DNA from: Dipylidium caninum
Lineage: Eukaryota > Platyhelminthes > Cestoda > Cyclophyllidea > Dipylidiidae
Assembly: GCA_017562135.1 (NCBI GenBank)
Contig: QEYB01000228.1
Coordinates: 248,001-312,000 of the forward strand
DNA length: 64,000 nucleotides
Reading direction: 5' to 3'
Below, in pieces: positions 58,001 through 64,000 of this stretch (position 1 is the stretch's first letter; each line of letters starts with the position of its first letter). The notes under the pieces are model-generated. The model saw nothing but the letters and a program-made list of their open reading frames with translations. It had not been told where the DNA came from and made no database searches. The position numbers and the translations under genes are program-made.

Positions 58001-60329
58001 AAACATCACAACGCCTATTGATTTTCGGTGACTCATAGATCGATCGATGACTGGCCGTGTCCTGATTTAGCGCCGTCGCGTCTGTCGTGTTTCTGCCCCC
58101 CCTCCCCCGCCCCCCGTTAAGCGTGCATGCGACGTGTCGCGGATTGCCAAAGTGGTGGACGAGAGCTCCTGAACCAGACTTGTGTTCACTTGACAGTCAA
58201 GGTGATGAATCAATCTTAGTAAAAATCACCTCAGTACTTTGACAGGGCGATAGTTTTCTGTTAAATGTGATTGGGCAACTGGCTGAGGGTTTCTTTGAAA
58301 TCCACGAAAACTCCTCCAAAATTCTGCTGGCTGTTGGCCGTGAGATGATGGGTACTTTTCAAACTTTTGTGTTGTTTTTCGAACCCTCTGCAGCTCACTG
58401 GCCTTCGTTACCTCATTGTTGTAATGCGCCTCGAGTGCTCGAGCACTATTCCCTCAGCCCACATTTTACTCGGTCTCCTACAACTAAGAAGGCGAGTTTT
58501 AGAGACAAAAAACCACCCACTTCTTCACTGTCGTAAGTAATTTGGAAAATGCACTGCACGTGAGGCTGACGATTTGGAATAAACTGGTTAAGGGGTGGGA
58601 GGAGAGTTTTACACAAAAATAATCAGCCTAAGAGCTTGTTACCTAAACTTTTACTTACTCGGTTTAACGGTAAAATGGATTTTAGAGTTGTAATCCATTA
58701 TTTTACGGCCAAGGTAACAGAGGACATGTCGAAATGCAGAGGCGCTGGGAACCTTTTAGGACTTGTCACTACCCTTTGACTCTAAGACGTCTCAATCCAC
58801 TTCACCAACAAAAGTCCCGTCGCCTTTTACGCGGATTGACTCGTATCAGTGAATGTGGAGGAGTGCGAGAGAGGAGAATTATTCCTCCACTCGGAGGATG
58901 GGGAGAGACACCGGCACATCCGGGCAACACATACTCCCACGACTCAGTGTGGTTCTATGGAATTCATAATGACATGCGGCGAAATTCATTTGAAGTGAGA
59001 CTTTTCATTACTTACCTGTCCAGCAGTTAAGGCACACTTCCTAACTATATACGAAAAGTTTTTTTTGACAACTCACACCTTCACTCTGATTCGGTGTGCG
59101 GATGTTAAAAGTCAAAAATACCCGCTAAAGGTTGGGCCGCTGTCGCAGTCGAGCGTAGCGTCTACCGACAGAGAGAAGCTCTTTTTAGGAGGCTACAATC
59201 AAAAAGGATACTTAAAAACCAAGAAAATTAATGCCGGTTAGGTCGCCTACCCTGGTGATTGTGACATCTGAAAAAAACTTCTAAGCTTCCAGTTCTCCTC
59301 CCCGCCTGAAAAGTCCTCTTCTGGCGGGCTTCTCTTTTCACCTTTGCGACTACTACCGAGTTTTTCACAGAGGAAATTATGATCTGACGCCTACAGCACA
59401 AACTCTTTTCATTTCAATTCTCGTTTGTGTTTGCTGTAACAGAGACTGGGTGGAAGAGCATAGTCGGTAGTTGGATGACAAGCACTCGGAATGTCTTCCC
59501 AGTGCTCTGAATGATAGAACACAATGCTCTGGTATTTGAGTGTCAATACGCCAGATGCACTTCTTCTTCTTCTTCTTCGCCCCCTTATTTGAAAGAGCTT
59601 TCTAGCGCTTCTCTCGGTCGCACCGACTATGTCGGGGCTAAGATTGACATTAACTACCCCTAACCTGTCCGTTTCAATTTCCACCTTGAGTTGTTGCATT
59701 ATTTTGCGTCGACGCTTCCTCTCGCCCATCACCTCCTGACTGCAGACGCTGTCTTCATCCCATTCAATGTGATGGAGATTACTAATTCCTTCATTGGAAT
59801 TTGAAGTTGTTTGAGCGGAAATTGGCCAGTTCGCCCATTCCAGTTGCCGCTGAATTTACACCTTCCTTCACTTTCTTTCCTTTTAATTGCGAGTGGAATG
59901 AGTCGGTGGGTGTCCTAGACTCATTCCACCGCAACATGCATTCCTTTTGGCTGGTGGAGTTGGCCGTATCTCTTTGCCCGCAACTTTCTTATCTTTTCAT
60001 GATGTGGCCCTTCAACTTCCCTTCAGTGTTTATGTGGTTGTTTGGGTTAATGTTAGTCAATGTACTGACCAAAGATGTTGTATTTAGTGTGAGTGGAGCA
60101 GACCTGTTAATGACGAGTCTTTGCGTGTCTTATTCTGCAGGAGGAGATGCTCTTTTGCGACGACTGCGACCGTGGCTACCACATGTTTTGCCTCAATCCT
60201 CCGCTCTCCCAGCCACCAGAGGGTGCGTGGAGCTGTCGTCTCTGTCTGGACCGCTTCAAGGAGGATGCTGCCTCCAACGCCAATAGGACTGTCAACTGCG
60301 TGTCCGGCAACACCAAAGCCCCCTCTTAA
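43015..60329 (+). CDS. DPF2: DPF/requiem (BAF45) double-PHD protein
   Basis: DPF proteins are BAF (SWI/SNF) remodelling subunits whose tandem PHD fingers read acylated histone H3. Exons: 43015-43521 (requiem domain: [35 protein letters not shown], then acidic and basic stretches), 43608-43797 (C2H2 finger [19 protein letters not shown]), 43832-43988, 47824-48092 (PHD1: [48 protein letters not shown]) and 60141-60329 (rest of PHD2: [20 protein letters not shown], then [17 protein letters not shown]). The last three junctions close in phase, total about 436 residues. The first junction does not: exon 1 ends in phase 0 while exon 2 needs two bases, so an indel in the A run at 43504-43509 or a missed microexon is likely. 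Animals have one to three paralogues; the symbol DPF2 stands for the family. Confidence 0.9.
43989..47823 (+). other. Intron 3 of DPF (3.8 kb)
   Basis: The donor A|GTGAGT is at 43989 and the acceptor TCCCCTAG ends at 47823. The intron is T-rich with no coding signal, apart from open frames of 60-90 codons without domains. A degenerate tRNA-like sequence lies at about 44736-44811. Confidence 0.8.
44736..44811 (+). other. Degenerate tRNA-like sequence
   Basis: ATGGTTAGAGCATCGGGCT has the form of a tRNA D-arm with the A box. It is followed by a 5-bp stem with a 7-base loop (CGGGC-TGGATGT-GCTCG) where the anticodon arm should be. A T-arm-like TTAAATTCTGTGAATCC comes after. The conserved U33 is missing, the D stem is imperfect and the acceptor stem is not evident. 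It is a tRNA pseudogene or the head of a tRNA-derived SINE at best. Confidence 0.25.
50396..50468. repeat. (GGCT)n and (CCG)n short tandem repeats
   Basis: Five GGCT units at 50396-50416, then after a C-rich spacer a CCG run at 50448-50468. Confidence 0.9.
52146..52302. repeat. Dispersed repeat, copy A
   Basis: It shares with 53698-53838 the ordered blocks ACGCGAGTAAAT, CACTTnAATnnACCTCTG, TCCGAAATAAA, TACnGACTATTCnCCGGGCAT and CTTTGTGGCCACT. Spacing between blocks is nearly the same. Confidence 0.75.
53533..54180. repeat. Cluster of diverged local repeats
   Basis: Two copies of a unit lie at about 53533-53720 and 53985-54180. They share AC.AACGATGAGG-type starts, ATCGGTGCC, GCCTTTTTTTGTCTC, TTAATTCnTTTT and CACGAGAA.CCT. 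A part copy is at about 53848-53905 (TTAATTCGTTTT, ATCTGTGTAAGT, TGCAGGAAA). Copy B of the 52146-52302 repeat (53698-53838) sits between them, so the cluster is a mosaic. Confidence 0.65.
55307..55340. repeat. (CTG)n microsatellite
   Basis: ACT units pass into a CTG run with one TTC interruption. Confidence 0.9.
57591..57614. repeat. (GT)n microsatellite
   Basis: A GT run with one AT interruption in DPF intron 4. Confidence 0.9.
59560..59579. repeat. (CTT)n microsatellite
   Basis: Six to seven CTT units in DPF intron 4, about 560 bases before the last exon. Confidence 0.9.
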
Positions 60330-63300
60330 CAGCACTCCGCCTCTTTCTCACTCCCTCAAAGCATTCCCCATCACTGGTCCATCCTTCTCGACACTTCTCA
60401 GGAGTATTCAATCGTTGTCGCCCTTCCATTGTGCCTCTGCATTCGTCCACTTTCCCCTTCCCCTTCTCCTCCCTTTTTGTACACCCCCGGTCAGTGTCGA
60501 CGCCCGCCCGTCCACTCGCCCACCCCCCCCTCCCTCCTGCCTCCCTTTGTGTAATGCTGATTGTTAATATTACTAATGCTGGTCTATATTGTATAGCCCT
60601 TGTTGAGGTGAATTTTATACTTGCAATACTATTATTATTACCCTTTTAATACTTGGCATCATGGTGGGGATGTAAGTTTTTTACTGTGCCTACTGTTTTC
60701 CTCGCCTTTGTTGTCGTGGTCGTTGAGCCTGTTCACTTGTCACATGTAGCGCTGCCAATCGATGGGCCTGTCATGAGTAGACAGGCTGAATTGAGAGGGA
60801 TCTGGGCTCGGAGGACACGAGAAGAGTCGACCGGAGGGACGGATGTTAACTAATGTGCGGCGGAGAATAGGCTCCGTGTCGCCGCCTTCTCCCCTGCCCC
60901 GCAGACAGGTTTGGCCGCTGCCTCCGGCTCCGTGCGACTTGCGTTTTCGCTGCCGCTAGCCTGTCAGGGGCCGGTCGCCTTACACATGTGATGTGCTTAA
61001 CTTGGCACCGTGACTGGCGTTTTACGGGCTATTTGGCCGTCGCACTTGTCACTCCGAGCCGGTGTGCGCGGGTTTCAGTGACGCGGAAAGTGGAGAACTT
61101 CACGACGAGGGTTGGGTGGGAGGGCATAGATGAATCCAAATTGGAACGGTTGGGGCCTCGTCTTAAGCGACGATTGACTTTAGACCGACCTCCTCCACGC
61201 TCATCATTAACTCCTTCTGAGGCGACTTTTTTCGAGCACTTTGTACTCCAAGAACCGTGATTTTCAGCGGTGGGTGGAAGTCGCCGCCATGCGTCGAGCA
61301 ATCTTGAATCCGGACGGGTCTGAGGTTTTGGCCACCACCACAATTAGCGTCACTAGTTCTGAACTTAAGAAAAGAAACAAACTAGTCGAATAAATTCAGT
61401 TGTTGGCTCTGGAGTCAGACCCTTCGGAGGACAACAACCACGGACGGGTGAACCTCATTCCTCCCACACACACGCACACACACATTCCTTCAATTGACGA
61501 CGGTGATGCAAAAGTTGGCTAGTTCCGTCCTCCCCGAATGACTTTGACCTTTCAACTTGAACTGATCGACGGCGGCCGTCGCCGTTCTGTCCAGCGTGTG
61601 AACAGCGAGATGGGAAGTGGGTTCTCAGAGAAGTCACAAAACACACAATCGTGTGGACTTTTCATTTTTTTTTTATTCAGACGAGGTGTCCACTCAAGCC
61701 TCTCACTAAATTGTCGAGAGTACGGTTGTCTCTTTGTACGACTGTCTGCCTTAAAATTAAAATCCATCTCTTTCGTGGTACTGCGATAGTGAAAGCTCAA
61801 TTGCACTTCCCTTATTCATGTTAGAAAAAAAAACTCACTCCTCCAAAATCGTAACATCAAATCGTCTAAATGTCTTGTTTAGAAGTGGAAATGAATAATA
61901 ACAGTCCCCTGAGATAATATGCAGTTCCACGAGGGGCAGATGAAATAAAAGTTTGGTCGACTTTTATCCTCATACCAAGAAATAGCGATGAATATCTTCA
62001 CATCGCCTCGTTAAGGGAAAGGCGTTGTGAATGTACGACGGAGTCTGAAAGTTTTGTTCAAAATCGGCCAATTGAAGCTATACGAGTTGTTCACCGGGTG
62101 AAAGACAGTCAAGATGCGACAGACGAACCGACAAACATCGGCATTGAATCACCTCCATGTGGGATGTGAATGACGCAGGTGGCATCACACACCACGGTCA
62201 GGGGGAGAGTGTGATTCAAACCCTGCCTCTTCGGCGCATTCTGTGGTCTAGACAACCAAGATCACGTGATTTTCACCGCCAGACTAAGAGACGAAGTCAG
62301 ACAGACAAGCGCGCTGGAAACTATGCGTGTGTGGTTGTGTGTGTGCGTGAATCACACTCGGTTGTTTGGTGTCCGTGTCCTGTGCTTTGGTGTCTGCGAC
62401 TGTGACATTTTTTGGCTCATAATCTATAAAAAAATACCTCACTTCAGAATAAAAAGACAAAAAAGGGGTATGACAGAAGCAAAACTACAAATTCTTTTGG
62501 AAAATTTGAACACGCCTTACCTAAGCTTTCCCAACGTCGACCACACGTCGCATAGAACAGCGGGATAAGCAAATATGACGTCCACTTTTTGTTTAATTAG
62601 TGAGACAAGAGAGTGGAGAGTGAGCAAAATTGTGAGCTTTAAGGTGGCGCATCCGCAGCTTTACGTTTTCGGTCGATAAAGTGTTAGTCATCGCCGCGGA
62701 CATTGATTTATCGATTGGGTGGACTGGAAACCGAGGCCGGTGGAATGGCGCACTCGCGAAATCTGCGAAATCTGCACGTCGTGGTTAGGCTGTGGGGTGC
62801 GGAGCAACGGCGGTCTTTTTTGCATATGCATTCAGAGAGTTTATTCATTTCTGCAAAGTAAAAAAAAGTCAGGACAGAGTGAGCACGATTTACTTTACAT
62901 TCTTTCTTAATTGGCAAGTACTGACAGTTTATATACAGTTCCTCCTTTATAACTGTTTTAAGCAAAAACTAAACAAATAAATCGGTTTTTCAGTTGTGTC
63001 ATCATATACTAAACGTAATGTGTGAAATAAATTCAACTGCTAACTTAACTCTTTCAGTTTAATCGAAATTTTCTACGATTTTGCTGCCTGCTTCTGTAAG
63101 AACTGAGTTTGACTTCTCTATTTAATGTTACATCCTAAAATAAAGTGTAAATAGAGTAGAAAAATGTAGTTAATCCACGAACGGAAGTCCGTTTGCAACA
63201 TATAGGGTTTCTAAATCCAAACGCCTTGATGATCAACGCAAATTATCGTCTCTATTCCCGTAGCTAACTTTTTTTTAATTCTCTCCTTAAGGACTGATCG

Positions 63301-64000
63301 TAAGCAAGAGTGACACTTCTCCCCTCATCTATCAATCAAATAATTCCCTTTTATGCGTAGACAAACACATTCCACATCTCAACATAGTGTCGTAAAGTCT
63401 GTGGGGTCAAACACTTGTATACGGGGCAGCTAATACCGTCAAAATGCATTTTGTAGGGATTTCAAATGGAAAAGTTGGGAGTATGCTTCAAAGAACCGCT
63501 CCGCGGAATGATAAATTGTCTCGGCTCCGTTGGATTATATGAGAACCGGAAATCGTGGGTCCCATAGGTTCCATGCGAAATTTTTGCCTCGCCCAAGAAG
63601 AAATCCTCCGACAAAGAGGGGGTTTACAGGTGGTAGCACCACCTTTTCCGCTCAGTTAAAGGCACCCGCAATCGGAAGTGCGAACAGTTGTTGGTGCTAT
63701 AATTTGCGAACTATTAGTGAAAACCAAAAGGGACTTGGAGGGGATACTACTGAACCAGAGTGGGCCAGAATAAACCGCGGATACTCGAGGGCATTCAATG
63801 GCTCATAAATTTGCATGGCATAGCACATGCCTGAGGCAAAAAAATACCCCAGGTAAGGTCTTAATGCTTATTCAGTGCACGTTCCACCCAAATAGTTCCA
63901 CGAACGGTGCGTTGATAGCATTTTCTGGGTCTCATTGGTGCCTTCTTCTCACCCTGATGCAAAATGGTTCATTTAAAGGAGCAAACAGGCATTGATAAAA
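60330..64000. other. Right end, no gene recognised
   Basis: About 3.7 kb after the DPF stop codon. The first 300 bases are C-rich and should be the DPF 3' untranslated region. Open frames at 60988-61260 and 63530-63808 have no recognisable domain and no supporting splice pattern. No tandem repeat of note. Confidence 0.45.

Larger units (their letters stand above)
48093..60140 (+). other. Intron 4 of DPF (12 kb)
   Basis: A 12,048-base intron (GTACGT..CTGCAG) that splits the second PHD finger between CGTSEND and EEMLFCDDC. It is pyrimidine-rich on the plus strand and holds microsatellites at 50396-50468, 55307-55340, 57591-57614 and 59560-59579 and a local repeat family at 52.1-54.2 kb. A 149-codon open frame on the minus strand (51943-51494) has a disordered, charged tail ([23 protein letters not shown]) but no domain I know. 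It could be a nested gene or chance. Confidence 0.8.

Noticed and set aside
59801..60286. 161-codon plus-strand frame running into the last DPF exon
   Set aside because: It crosses a clear acceptor (CTGCAG at 60135-60140) and reads the PHD exon in the wrong frame.
63530..63995. Open frames at the right edge
   Set aside because: They have no domain, no family resemblance and no convincing splice context. A gene continuing beyond the window cannot be excluded.
1..64000. A mobile element with transposase or reverse transcriptase, a CRISPR array or a defence system
   Set aside because: No RT, integrase or transposase motif was found in any frame, and no regularly spaced repeat array. The window is an ordinary animal nuclear locus.

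Overview
The window is nuclear DNA of a flatworm. The recognisable proteins are animal proteins, the standard genetic code applies, and tiny introns (31-47 nt, GT..AG) sit next to introns of 3.8-12 kb. That mixture, the T/C-rich introns and the divergence of the proteins suggest a tapeworm (Cestoda). This is an inference, since no species marker is present. No virus, prokaryotic operon, CRISPR array or rRNA gene was seen.

Layout. 1-2079: no convincing gene, perhaps one exon cut by the left edge. 2080-3476 (-): AIMP2, the scaffold of the multi-tRNA-synthetase complex, with a tandem coding duplication and two 1-nt frame breaks. 3755 to about 14127 (-): RAB3GAP2, regulatory subunit of the Rab3 GAP. 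14545-22885 (+): syntaxin-1, nine coding exons plus a duplicated alternative exon. 22886-26747: gene-poor, holding part of a short interspersed repeat family. 26748-27206 (+): intronless four-EF-hand calmodulin-like protein. About 27.8-29.2 kb (-): unrecognised gene. 29459-32618 (-): RBM15/Spenito-type SPEN protein. 33961-34586 (+): ZMAT2/Snu23. 34737-35676 (-): tetraspanin in five exons. 37207-39622 (+): FAM91A1. 40747 to about 42098 (-): NUP58, an FG nucleoporin. 43015-60329 (+): DPF/requiem (BAF45), with a 12-kb intron between its last two coding exons. 60330-64000: no gene seen.

How the genes relate. Most are housekeeping genes packed in head-to-head or tail-to-tail pairs. The pair RAB3GAP2/syntaxin-1 stands out: both act in regulated exocytosis and their coding ends lie about 0.4 kb apart, so they may share a promoter. 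RBM15 (m6A writer and splicing cofactor), ZMAT2 (spliceosome), NUP58 (nuclear pore) and DPF (BAF chromatin remodelling) are nuclear. FAM91A1 and the tetraspanin belong to membrane traffic and the cell surface.

Caution. Several otherwise well conserved frames (AIMP2 twice, syntaxin exon 5a, the unknown gene at 28.67 kb, probably DPF exon 1 and NUP58) are broken by what look like single-base indels, mostly in short homopolymers. Residual assembly error is the simplest explanation, so I do not call these genes pseudogenes. The strongest new-looking biology is the mutually exclusive exon pair in syntaxin-1.
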